Below the pieces are notes generated by a model, which was given only the letters and a program-made list of their open reading frames with translations, ran no database searches and was not told the DNA's origin. Positions 53,788 through 61,799 of a stretch of 64,000 nucleotides of DNA are shown here, piece by piece (position 1 is the stretch's first letter; every line of letters begins with the position of its first letter). The translations under genes and the position numbers were made by a program. This DNA is from a virus, in IMG/VR virus record IMGVR_UViG_3300028772_000007, positions 61,283-125,282 of that record. One strand, written 5' to 3'.

Positions 53788-54897
53788 TTAGGCAATTACA
53801 TTGATTGTAATAGTTCCTGTATTTCCAAGTGAATCAGTAACTGTAACAATGTTTGCGCCTGGTGCTAAAGCAACACTAGTTACACCATTAGCATTTACAG
53901 AAGCAAATTTAGTTGCATCAGACACTGCATAAGTTACTGCACCAACTGCACCTTGAGGTGTTAAAGTAGTAAAGTCTCCTACAGCAATAGTTGTATCAGG
54001 AGTAGTTACAATGAATTCATTACCAGTAGCAGGTTGTGCATTAAGTATAGTTAATCCAGCAGTTGTCATAGCTGATTCAAAAGCTGTAGTTACAGTTGAT
54101 AATACATAGAAAATAGCAGTTACAATAGATGTCATTTCTTGACCTACTGCTCCCATTCCTGTAACACTACGTTTGATAGCACTACGAATAGAATATTGTG
54201 TATATTGTCCACCTGCAGCAGGAAGTTCTTCTTGACCAATTGCAGTCCAATTAGTACGATCAATAGTTGGTAAACGTAAGTTTTTAGTCAACCATGTAGT
54301 TGTACCAAATCCTTGTTTTCCAGCTGTTACTGCACCAGTTGCAATTAAATCTTGATAAACATTATAGTTATCATAACCAGTAAGAACTGCTCCGTTAACT
54401 ACTGTTCCATCAAGTAAAGTTTGAATTTCTGCTTTTTTGAAACGTTGATATTCTGTACCTGAAGTTATTGTTATAACTGCACCTGCATTACTAACAGTAA
54501 ATAAAGAGAAACCAGTTACAGTTGCTTCTTTTAATACAGCTGTTGTAAATAAAGTTGCTAAGTCTGCTGCTACTGTTGTAGCTGCTTTAACTTCATAGAA
54601 GAATCTTTTTGAACGAACTACAAAATCATTTGCATATTCTGAATTAGCTGAACCAGATAATTTAATATCTAAAGCTAAACGATAGATTTGACCAACTACA
54701 GGATTACCCGTAATAGTAGTTACTAAAGTTTCTTTAACAGCAGCTGAATAAGGATTTTTAAATACACTTACTACTTCTGAAGATTTATAATTACCTGCAC
54801 GTAGTACACTAAAAGTGTTACCATTTGCGAAAAATTTAGTAGCACCACTTGAATCTACATTTGAATTAATAATGGTTTCTGTTGTGAATTGAAACAT
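53788..54897 (-). CDS. Abundant structural protein with C-terminal Ig-like (BIG2) domain, 369 aa
   Basis: Begins MFQFTTETIINSNVDSSG; beta-rich, Ala/Thr/Val-rich with less AT-biased codons (GTA ACT, GCA), suggesting strong expression. Residues ~300-369 (GDFTTLTPQGAVGAVTYAVSDATKFASVNANG...NIVTVTD) fit a bacterial Ig-like group 2 domain, commonly displayed on phage heads or tails to bind carbohydrates. A strong terminator follows. It could be a major tail, decoration or head-fibre protein. Confidence 0.7.
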   Translation of the reverse strand: MFQFTTETIINSNVDSSGATKFFANGNTFSVLRAGNYKSSEVVSVFKNPYSAAVKETLVTTITGNPVVGQIYRLALDIKLSGSANSEYANDFVVRSKRFFYEVKAATTVAADLATLFTTAVLKEATVTGFSLFTVSNAGAVITITSGTEYQRFKKAEIQTLLDGTVVNGAVLTGYDNYNVYQDLIATGAVTAGKQGFGTTTWLTKNLRLPTIDRTNWTAIGQEELPAAGGQYTQYSIRSAIKRSVTGMGAVGQEMTSIVTAIFYVLSTVTTAFESAMTTAGLTILNAQPATGNEFIVTTPDTTIAVGDFTTLTPQGAVGAVTYAVSDATKFASVNANGVTSVALAPGANIVTVTDSLGNTGTITINVIA

Positions 54898-54968
54898 ATT
54901 GTTTTTTTTTATTTTTGTTAATAGAGTTTCCTCTTAATCTTTTAATGTACTAAATAATAGTACGAATC

Positions 54969-56240
54969 TTATCTTTTTCCTTGAGGTTGTTGTTGTGCAG
55001 GATTAGCTATTGATTGGTTTATAGGAATAGTCGTTTGTAATCTTTGATCACCGGCATTTTCCATTAATAAAACAACTAATTCATTTACAATTTCTTGAAC
55101 TACATAATCAGGAAATTCTAATATTTGAGAAGTATCTTCTACTGCATCAACTTGATCTGGTGTTAATCTTATATATTGAGGAGTTTTTAAATAATCTACA
55201 TAAACACTTGTTGGTTTAAAAACAGTATCATCTTTTCCAAAACGAAGTTCCATTCTTACAGCATTAGTGTTTCCATATCTCATTTCTTCTTCTTTTTCTA
55301 CTAAATTCATATTAAAATCTGGATCAACTTTATTTAAATTTAAATAAGCATATATATCACCTATAAAAGTAGTTTGCGAATTTGAATAAGTATCTAATGT
55401 AATTACAAGTTCTGTAACTTCAAGTATTCTTGCTGTTAAAGCTGGACCACCAGTTGCTATATATACCAAATCATTAATTTGTAAACCATCAGTAATAAAA
55501 TTTCCTGTAGTTCTTGTATATGTAGTAGGAGTTTTTAATAATACATCTTGTCCTCCTACTGTAAAAGTTCCAGTAATAATTTTTCTCGTAATTGGTTCAG
55601 AAGTATAATAATATGTAGTTTGATTTGTTTTTCCTACAGTATTTATTTTATAATATCCTTTCAATGTTAAAGGCCCTATATTTGAAATATCAGTAAAATT
55701 ATCTACTACTAAAGGTTTTTGAGTATCTTGTGTAGGAAATGTATTTTGTATATTTACATTATGAATATAGAAATAGGGGTTATTATATGTAGGTCTCATA
55801 TAATAATTATTTATAACTTGTGATCACATATCCCCTGTTAATCGTTTAGCCCCAAATTGTATATACGTTCCTTCATTATAACATTTAAATCGTTTTTTAA
55901 CATTATATTCAACTAAACAATTTAAAATATGAAAATAATCATCTGGCAGATTTACCTCATATGTTGCTTTAAATAATTGAGAATTTGATACTGCTGTTGA
56001 CCCCGAACCAGAAATAGTAGGATATACATTTTGTAATTTTGGAGTTAAAACAGCAGTACTTTTTAACACTCTTAAATCATCTGATTTCTGCTGATTTATA
56101 TCATAAGCATTATAACCTTTATTAATAAAAACATTAATAGCTTTATTGATAAAATAATTATAATCCTCTAATAATAAACTTGGAGCACCAGTTTTATTTA
56201 CCTCTGTTAAAGCTGCTTCGAATACTTGGTTTGCTGTCAT
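54969..56240 (-). CDS. Connector/tail-tubular-type structural protein, 423 aa
   Basis: ATG 56240 (MTANQVFEAALTEVNKTGAPS) through TGA 55824 (LTGDMWSQVINNYY) to TAA 54969. The N-terminal ~100 residues are helical (ALTEVNKT...DYNYFINKAINVF) as in gp4-like head-completion proteins; the C-terminal part is beta-rich. Order after the capsid gene matches the head-tail joining position in crAss phages. Assignment is positional. Confidence 0.6.
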
Positions 56241-56265
56241 TGGTTAATTAGGTTAATGAATGATA

Positions 56266-57081
56266 TTATTTTTTAGAGATTGGTTTCTCTACTTTATTAT
56301 AATTTGGGTATGTTTCAGAGTTAATTTCTGCAACTAATTTAGCATTTCCTTGTTGTTTTAACCATGCAATAGCTGCATTTTCAGTTACACCAAGATTTAC
56401 ATAATCACCATAGGTATAAATACCTGATTTAATTAATATAACTCCTGCTTTTAAAGCATCAATTAATAACATACGAATTTCTGTATCTGTACCTGTATAC
56501 AAATCAATAATTTTATTTGGGGTTTTTTCTGCAATACTTAATAAGTAATCTTCAACATCACTGTAATGTGCACTACCCATTTCTTTACCAAGTAATTTAC
56601 ATTTTGTAACTCTACCTTCTTGTGAATCTTCTAAAACAAAATTTTGAGCTTTAATAACTAAACGTTTTTTAGTATTTTTAATCTTAGTATCTTCTCCTGG
56701 ACGTTGTATATATAAATCTGCAATTCCATATCTTTTTTGACCACCATCAATAAGGAATTCACCTTGTTCATTAGTAGCGGTTCTCTCTTTTGCAATCAGT
56801 TTAGAATATTGAATAGCTTCCCATCTTGCTTTTTGATAATCATTGTCTAAATCGAACATAGTTCCATCAACTATTTCAATTGCTTCATCAGCGGCAATAA
56901 ATATTGCACCTTGACTCATCTCAGTTCTATCTTTTTCAGATAAAATCATATCCCCATTTGAATTTATTGGTTTTACATGTGCAGGTAATTGACCAGTTTT
57001 TGGATTAGGACATGGTTGGATAAAGAATGATTGTTCAACTTTTCCAAATACACTTCTTATAATAATAATATTATCATTCAT
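56266..57081 (-). CDS. Virion-module protein of unknown function, 271 aa
   Basis: ATG 57081 to TAA 56266, no TGA. Mixed fold; includes FFIQPCPNPKTGQLPAHVKP and a Lys/Arg-rich middle (RPGEDTKIKNTKKRLVIKAQ). It is the first gene downstream of the capsid gene and its intron, after a strong hairpin. Capsid-associated or connector role is inferred from position. Confidence 0.6.
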   Translation of the reverse strand: MNDNIIIIRSVFGKVEQSFFIQPCPNPKTGQLPAHVKPINSNGDMILSEKDRTEMSQGAIFIAADEAIEIVDGTMFDLDNDYQKARWEAIQYSKLIAKERTATNEQGEFLIDGGQKRYGIADLYIQRPGEDTKIKNTKKRLVIKAQNFVLEDSQEGRVTKCKLLGKEMGSAHYSDVEDYLLSIAEKTPNKIIDLYTGTDTEIRMLLIDALKAGVILIKSGIYTYGDYVNLGVTENAAIAWLKQQGNAKLVAEINSETYPNYNKVEKPISKK

Positions 57082-57149
57082 ATTAATTCATTTTTAATTT
57101 AAGTAGTAGTTAAACTACATATCTATTTTTTATATTTTATTATCTAATA

Positions 57150-57186
57150 AATATAACTGCTACACGATTTATGTAGCAGTTATATT
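57150..57186. terminator. Strong 15-bp hairpin after the capsid/intron unit
   Basis: AATATAACTGCTACA (57150-57164) is exactly complementary to TGTAGCAGTTATATT (57172-57186) with a 7-nt loop. T-rich flanks on both sides allow termination in either direction. It lies 12 bases after one of the possible capsid exon-2 stops (TAA 57198-57200). Confidence 0.7.
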
Positions 57187-57239
57187 TTAATTTTGGATTA
57201 TTTAAACTTAATCCTAGTTTTGCATAAGTACGAAGCTTC

Positions 57240-57470
57240 TGTCAGTGTTGTTATCTTAAAGGCTCTTTATCCCTTAATTCAATGGCTTCTTTTGTTATAC
57301 CATTGCTCAGACTATATCATCCTCTCTAAATAAAGAGGTCGGGCACTCGTGTTAGGATTATTGTTTACTATACTCACCTATTAGTCGTTAGCGGTTTTTG
57401 GTACTTTAATTAGTTTTCCCAAACTTCCGACGGGATTGACCACTTCTGGTTATTCCCCGTTTTCACCCAA
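57240..57470 (-). ncRNA. Group I intron catalytic core
   Basis: Read on the - strand the canonical helices can be drawn. P3: UUGGGU (57465-57470) with GCCCGA (57339-57344). P4: ACGGG (57456-57460) with CCCGU (57430-57434). P5: ACCA-GAAG-UGGU (57439-57450). P6: CGG...CCG. P7: GACUA (57382-57386) with UAGUC (57310-57314) in AACGACUAAU and GAUAUAGUCUG contexts typical of group I introns. P8: CCUCU...AGAGG (57321-57338). P9: CAAUGG/CCAUUG and P9.1: UUAAGG.../CCUUUAA. The long P7-P3 joining region suggests subgroup IA. The 3' splice site is a G near 57220-57243. The 5' splice site lies at the end of the capsid gene. Confidence 0.85.
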
Positions 57471-58181
57471 TTTGCAATCATTGTTACCAATGAAGGCCGC
57501 ATCATTAATGCATTCTACTTTGTATCGTTTTTTATATAAAGTTTTATTTTTTTCAGCATAACGTAAACTTGTATAAACTAAATTATGTTCAGCGGCAAAT
57601 GACTTTAAACCCATAACCCATTGTTCATTAGTAATTGTATCTATAATTAATTTCTTAACTTCTTTAGCAATTCTAAGTTTTTCTTTAGTTTCATCTGTTA
57701 TTACTCTACCTTTTTGAGCTTTACACATCTTTTCTCTAGTTTCTTCTGTAATAGTACGTCCTTTAAGTGATTCAGAAATTTGAAATTTAACTTCATCTGT
57801 ATGATGTTTACCAAACATACCATTTCTTTCACCACATAATTTCCGTTTATTTATATGTTCCTCAGATTGTTTTTTACCCAACCAACTAGGAATTGAATCA
57901 TATAAAATATTGATACATAAAGAATTATGTTCATTCTCTTTTAATAATATAACTTCATTAATATCTGCTTCTTCTCTCGAAGGAAATTCATTTAGAATCT
58001 CCTTCTTAAGATTTTGTTTATTATCTTTAATATATTCCTTAGTCCAAACTTGACTTGAACCCATATATCTATCTTTTTTTACTTCACAATCACAACTTCT
58101 TACACCTAAATAATATTCTTTAGTTATTACATTGGTAATTTTATATAAATAGTGATTATTTTTAATTTTGTATTTCTCCAT
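57450..58181 (-). CDS. Intron-encoded GIY-YIG homing endonuclease
   Basis: A 243-aa protein starting MEKYKIKNNHYLYKITN (ATG 58181) and ending inside the intron core (stop TAA overlaps P4/P5). The GIY-YIG core is YLYKITNVIT...EYYLGVRS. It is followed by NUMOD3-type repeats (SEEHINKRKLCGERNGMFGK, TDEVKFQISESLKGR, TEETREKMCKAQKGR) and a C-terminal helix-turn-helix (GLKSFAAEHNLVYTSLRYAEK). It should cut intronless alleles of the insertion site so that the intron spreads. It has a perfect host-type promoter of its own. All Trp codons are TGG, unlike neighbouring late genes. Confidence 0.9.
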   Translation of the reverse strand: MEKYKIKNNHYLYKITNVITKEYYLGVRSCDCEVKKDRYMGSSQVWTKEYIKDNKQNLKKEILNEFPSREEADINEVILLKENEHNSLCINILYDSIPSWLGKKQSEEHINKRKLCGERNGMFGKHHTDEVKFQISESLKGRTITEETREKMCKAQKGRVITDETKEKLRIAKEVKKLIIDTITNEQWVMGLKSFAAEHNLVYTSLRYAEKNKTLYKKRYKVECINDAAFIGNNDCKLGENGE

Positions 58182-58199
58182 ATTTATTTTAATAATATG

Positions 58200-58230
58200 C
58201 AAAGTTACGAAACTTATGTGGTAAAACAAA
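58200..58230 (-). promoter_or_regulatory. Host-type promoter inside the intron, driving the endonuclease
   Basis: On the - strand TTTG (58227-58230), exactly 19 nt, then TAACTTTG (58200-58207): a full match to the Bacteroidota -33/-7 consensus. The ATG of the endonuclease lies 19 bases downstream. It is one of the clearest promoters in the window and would uncouple endonuclease expression from the late capsid transcript. Confidence 0.75.
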
Positions 58231-58294
58231 ATGATTTAGAATATATTTTAAATATTACTATAATCAGATATTTAATCAAATATTTCTATATTGA

Positions 58295-59713
58295 TTATGA
58301 TTGACAAAGTACGAACGCTCTATACGGTGTAAATACCCCAATACCTGCAAATCCACTATTGATTAATTTGCTACCTGCAACTGGAGTAGAAACTACACCT
58401 GAAGTTGCACCATCAAGACCACCAACACCAGCTAAAGTATTACTTGTAAATTCAGCGCCTTTTAAAGAGAATAATTGTAATGCTGGTTGACCACTTGCTT
58501 TATCAGCAGTTAAATCTACTAAGATTGCATAACCTTTATTTGGATATTCACGAGATAAAGCACGATCTACTTTGAATACGATTGTGTTATTTAAGAATTC
58601 ATAAGAACTATAAGTAGCACCAACTTTAATAGTTTTCCCTTCTGCTTGTGAGTAGATGTAAGAATTTAATACTTTGAAGTTGTTTAAGTATTCAGCTAAT
58701 GTAGTTTGAACATCAGCATAAGCTACCTCATTACATACAAATACAAATGTATTTCCACCTGGAGAAGAAGCTTTTTGAGTCATTGTAGTAATGGCTTTAT
58801 TAAATACAGCTACACTTAATTTAGAGTAATTATATTTACCTGCAAAACGGTTAATTTGAGGGATTGCTCCATCACCAGCAATCAATGGACGACCTAATTT
58901 GTCAATGATTGAAGACTTACCATTCACATCCATAGTACCTTTTTGTAAAAGTAAAGCATTGTTACGAGCTTCCATGAAACTAGCTAATGCTTGTTCTTTT
59001 GCTTTAGGCATTTTAAAGATTGCTTCTTTGTAAGCTCCACCATCTTCTCCATTAGAGATTTTCAAGAATACATCTTCGGTTAAAGCATAACGAGAAGAGT
59101 AATTAACATCAACTCTATGTTCAGTAATCCAATTACGATGTTTTTCAATATTTGATTGGAATTTAGCAAAACCTTCTTCATGATATTCTGGTTGAATATT
59201 AGATACGAAACGAGTAGTCATACCAATTTGACATGATGTAAAATCTAAAGTTTCTTTATAAGTTGAATCGATTAATCTTACTGAATATTCCCAGAAATTA
59301 TCTGATTTACGAATTGGGGCTTCCATAACAATACATTGTTGTTTTGATTCTTCAATAATGAAAGTATCATTACGTTCAAAATAACGTTCTGTAAATTGCA
59401 TGGTAATATCAGAACCATTAGCACCATTTCCAGTTGGAACAGCTGCAAATTCTATACGTTTGATAAAGTTAACATCAATTTCTCACTCAAACATAAGAGA
59501 ATTGATTTTTTGAAATTTAGAACCTGTTTTTTGACTATTGTACATAATGTTTCCTAGTCCTTCTGTTAAATATGAAGCAGTTAAATGTTCATACATTTTA
59601 GACACGATACCCAAACGAGTTGGACGAGCACCAAGAAATTTATAAAAATCTTCATACGTTTTAGAGTGAGCTAATTCAGGTTTTACTGTTGTAAATTCAG
59701 CAATTATTGCCAT
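58295..59713 (-). CDS. Major capsid protein (crAss-type HK97 fold), first exon
   Basis: ATG 59713 (MAIIAEFTTVKPELAHSKTY) through TGA 59483-59485, read as Trp77 in NSLMFEWEIDVNFIKRIEF, the crAss capsid signature. The unspliced frame ends at TAA 58295 after 472 residues (...GVFTPYRAFVLCQS). A group I intron core follows, so the true C-terminus is probably supplied by a short second exon at about 57198-57240. The sequence TTCGTACTT occurs both at the end of this frame and at the exon-2 side, which makes the exact junction ambiguous. Codons are the least AT-biased of the late genes, as expected for the most abundant virion protein. Confidence 0.9.
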
Positions 59714-59736
59714 AATTAATTAATTTTTTAATTGAT

Positions 59737-60762
59737 TTATTTTTTATCCCAGATACCATAAGTATCTTCTGTATTTTCCTCTGACTTTACTATCACTGTC
59801 CTTGGAGGTTTGGTAGAACCCTGCTTTCTAACCGTATCTATTTCTTTTTTATAATATTCATGTGTTACATCAAATGCCTCTGCACCTTTAATTGCAAACC
59901 AAGCTAACTTAAATAAGTCTTCTGGATTATCAAGTAATTTAGCAAATTCACTTTGTCCATTAATATCTCTATCTAATAAAAATGATAATACTTCTTCTTT
60001 ATCATTATCTTCTAAATCTAAACTATATAAATCATTAGTATTTTCTGCTACTTTTACCATAGTTTCTACTAATGCATCATAAGTTTTTTCACTTTCTTGT
60101 GTTTTTTGTTCAACTAATTCTTGTTGTTGTGCATCTTCTAAACCTTTGTATTCTGTTCTTAAAGCATCAGTCATTTTAGTAAAAGTATCAGGTTGAAGTA
60201 TTTCTTGTGCTATTTTTGCATCTAATTCTTCATCTGATAAATTTGGATATCTAGATTGTAAATCATATCTATATAATTCCTCATTACTTAAATCATCTAC
60301 TGTATAATTAGTTTCTTTATTTTGTTCAATATATTCTGCAATTGCTTTTTCTTTTTCATATTGCATTACTTCGTCAAAAGTAACATTATTTTCACGCATA
60401 AAATTTAAAACATCCATTTCATGTTCTGATATTTCAGGTGTTGATGTTTCTTCTGAAAGAATTGCTAATTGTTCTTCTAAAGATAAATCATTAAAATTTA
60501 TCTCTTCTAATTCCCCTTCTTCATTTTGAAATTGAATCTTAGAAGAATCTACAATTCCTTTTTGACTAAGTAAAGATGCAATTACATTATTGCTTTCTTT
60601 TTCTGTTTCTGTATCTAAAAAAGTATCAGTAGTTGTTTCTGATGGTATTGTATCATCTTGTTTATCTATTTCTGATAAAAAAGGATCATCAATATCATCA
60701 TTATTTTCTACTACTGGATAATTATCTAAATTAATATCGTAATCATTAGTATCTACTGCCAT
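59737..60762 (-). CDS. Acidic scaffold-like protein upstream of the capsid gene, 341 aa
   Basis: A strongly acidic, Gln/Glu/Asp-rich, largely helical protein (EEQLAILSEETSTPEISEHE; EYIEQNKETNYTVDDLSNEE) with coiled-coil tendency, ending TYGIWDKK. The position immediately before the major capsid gene and the composition fit a capsid assembly scaffold. No protease motif is visible. A candidate promoter lies upstream at 60.8 kb. Confidence 0.6.
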   Translation of the reverse strand: MAVDTNDYDINLDNYPVVENNDDIDDPFLSEIDKQDDTIPSETTTDTFLDTETEKESNNVIASLLSQKGIVDSSKIQFQNEEGELEEINFNDLSLEEQLAILSEETSTPEISEHEMDVLNFMRENNVTFDEVMQYEKEKAIAEYIEQNKETNYTVDDLSNEELYRYDLQSRYPNLSDEELDAKIAQEILQPDTFTKMTDALRTEYKGLEDAQQQELVEQKTQESEKTYDALVETMVKVAENTNDLYSLDLEDNDKEEVLSFLLDRDINGQSEFAKLLDNPEDLFKLAWFAIKGAEAFDVTHEYYKKEIDTVRKQGSTKPPRTVIVKSEENTEDTYGIWDKK

Positions 60763-60912
60763 AATTTTTATTTTTTCATATTAGTTCATATTTTTATTTA
60801 TGTACAAAATTAATACATTTTTGAGTAAAAAATAAATGAAATTAGATTTATTTTAAATTTAAAATGTATTAATTTATACAATAAATATTTATATAATATA
60901 GATAAGTAAAAT
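60763..60912 (-). other. AT-rich gap with candidate promoter before the scaffold-capsid genes
   Basis: 150 non-coding bases. On the - strand TAATTTTG at 60805-60812 fits the -7 box TAnnTTTG, without a clear TTTG at -33. A short palindrome TTTTAAATTTAAAA lies further upstream. It is the only substantial gap upstream of the capsid gene and a plausible late promoter. Confidence 0.5.
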
Positions 60913-61236
60913 CTAAATTATTGTTGCATCTTTATAATCATCTAAAGTAATTAGATATAATTCAAGATTTTGTAAAATATTGCCAGTTAAAATGTATTTT
61001 TCAAATAAATTTTCAGTAACATTAGTATTTCCTATATTAGGATAAGTATTAATGCCAAATTGTTTATCTGAAATTATAGTACTCAATTTAGAGTCTTTTA
61101 CTGTTTTATTAAGATATGTTTTTACAGTAAAATTTACTGTTTCATTCTCAAAATTTATGTTTATATTGCTTATAATAATATAAGCTTCATTTGTTACAAC
61201 TCCATTTCCGAAGTCAATTTTTTTAGTTAATGCCAT
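60913..61236 (-). CDS. Small structural-module protein, unknown, 107 aa
   Basis: Begins MALTKKIDFGNGVVTNEAYI and is almost entirely alternating beta-type sequence (INFENETVNFTVKTYLNKTV). The opening and length are like small phage tail-fibre-associated or neck-appendage proteins. No enzyme motif. It lies between the fibre cluster and the scaffold gene. Confidence 0.6.
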   Translation of the reverse strand: MALTKKIDFGNGVVTNEAYIIISNININFENETVNFTVKTYLNKTVKDSKLSTIISDKQFGINTYPNIGNTNVTENLFEKYILTGNILQNLELYLITLDDYKDATII

Positions 61237-61267
61237 AATTTTTAATTTAAATTGTTATTTGTATTAT

Positions 61268-61798
61268 TTATGAATAAGTAAATGTCATGTCATAAGTATG
61301 ACCAGATTGTATGGTAAGTTTGTAGTAGTTAGTACCAAGTATGTTTGTATATACAGAACCTGAAGTTGTTGTATTGTATATAATAGTACCATTATCTTTG
61401 ATTACTAAAGTACCAGTATATCCTACTACTGGTCTACATACTATGTATATTACAATACCTCCTAGGTACATTGATCCATTAGCAGATAAATAAGTTGTAT
61501 AAAACTTTCATAAATAATTCCAAACACTACTATCAGTATAATTAATCATGCAACTTAAATCACCACTTGCATCTGTATTATTAGTATGATCTACTATTGC
61601 ATAAGAAAAATAAGTTAGTGCATTTCGATTATAATTTCTGAAATTTAATAGACTATTTTTATTACCTACATAATTAGAATCAAATATACCAGTAGCATTA
61701 GTAAAACATGATTGTAAATCTCCAGTGACAACTGTACTACCAAAAACTTCTTTAGTAACATCTTGTAAACTGAAAGTTATTGTATTTGGTACTGACAT
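61268..61798 (-). CDS. Small fibre-associated structural protein, 176 aa
   Basis: ATG 61798 (MSVPNTITFSLQDVTKEVFG) through TGA 61505-61507 (VWNYLWKFYTTYL) to TAA 61268. The C-terminal half (YTGTLVIKDNGTIIYNTTTSG...YYKLTIQSGHTYDMTFTYS) is a beta-sandwich-like repeat. It follows the fibre gene directly, so it is probably a fibre accessory or receptor-binding component. Confidence 0.65.
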
Positions 61799-61799
61799 A

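Noticed and set aside
57150-57186. The 15-bp inverted repeat as an attachment or integration site
   Set aside because: No integrase is seen and the position after the capsid unit is better explained as a transcription terminator.
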